DNA from: Pseudomonas sp. ACN8
GTDB lineage: Bacteria > Pseudomonadota > Gammaproteobacteria > Pseudomonadales > Pseudomonadaceae
Reading direction: 5' to 3'
Length of the DNA stretch: 64,000 nt
Assembly: GCF_002303925.1 (NCBI RefSeq)
Contig: NZ_MRCS01000004.1
Location: 118,645 to 182,644, forward strand
Every line of letters starts with the position of its first letter. Position 1 is the first letter of the stretch. The position numbers and the translations under genes are program-made. The notes beneath the pieces were generated by a model, which saw nothing but the letters and a program-made list of their open reading frames with translations, searched no databases and had not been told where the DNA came from. Positions 62,417 to 64,000 of the stretch are shown here, one piece after another.

Positions 62417-64000
<1,584 letters not shown>

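Overview
The window is a chromosomal segment of a fluorescent Pseudomonas, most likely of the P. fluorescens group. This rests on GC-rich coding, the medium-chain polyhydroxyalkanoate (PHA) cluster phaC1-phaZ-phaC2-phaD/phaF-phaI, the Pseudomonas-type hut locus, abundant short palindromic REP doublets between genes, and a gene order that, as far as I recall, runs parallel to the hutU-to-gltD stretch of P. aeruginosa PAO1. Almost every gene is a recognisable chromosomal gene. I see no phage, insertion sequence, CRISPR array, rRNA or tRNA.

Layout. (1) 1-11720, + strand: histidine utilisation. A sigma-54 promoter overlapped by a HutC-type operator precedes hutU, then the hutXWV ABC importer, an ammonia-lyase homologue lacking the MIO-forming Ala-Ser-Gly triad, the intact histidase hutH, permease hutT, hutI and hutG. 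Together they import histidine and convert it to glutamate, ammonia and formate. (2) 11965-13982: an orphan choline/carnitine-type binding protein and an HSL-family esterase. (3) 14088-20192: the overlapping pair pip-dtd, then opgGH for periplasmic glucans. (4) 20351-22267, - strand: a chemoreceptor with an HBM-like ligand domain. (5) 28521 down to 22472, - strand: a tightly packed run ubiE-ubiJ-ubiB-hisI-hisE-tatA-tatB-tatC-rsmE. (6) 28677-35863: the PHA region. A small PHA-system protein and the phasins phaI-phaF run +; phaC1-phaZ-phaC2-phaD run - from a sigma-54-like promoter. (7) 43677 down to 36123, - strand: priA, argS, a SPOR protein, hslVU with a sigma-32 promoter, and a DUF971 gene. 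(8) 43965-46458, +: rpmE, a secreted nuclease whose signal-peptide codons contain a terminator, and malic enzyme. (9) ponA (-) divergent from pilMNOPQ-aroK-aroB-damX (+). (10) 57948-63844: gltB-gltD, glutamate synthase.

The most interesting items are the in-frame loss of exactly the MIO triad in the first histidase paralogue; the terminator embedded in the nuclease signal peptide; nested palindromes between the phaC1 sigma-54 promoter and its start codon; mutually exclusive hairpins before hutH; and a perfect 63-bp inverted repeat at the right edge that copies the end of gltD and may be a foldback artefact or a real palindromic duplication. Sixteen REP doublets of four sequence types sit in intergenic gaps.
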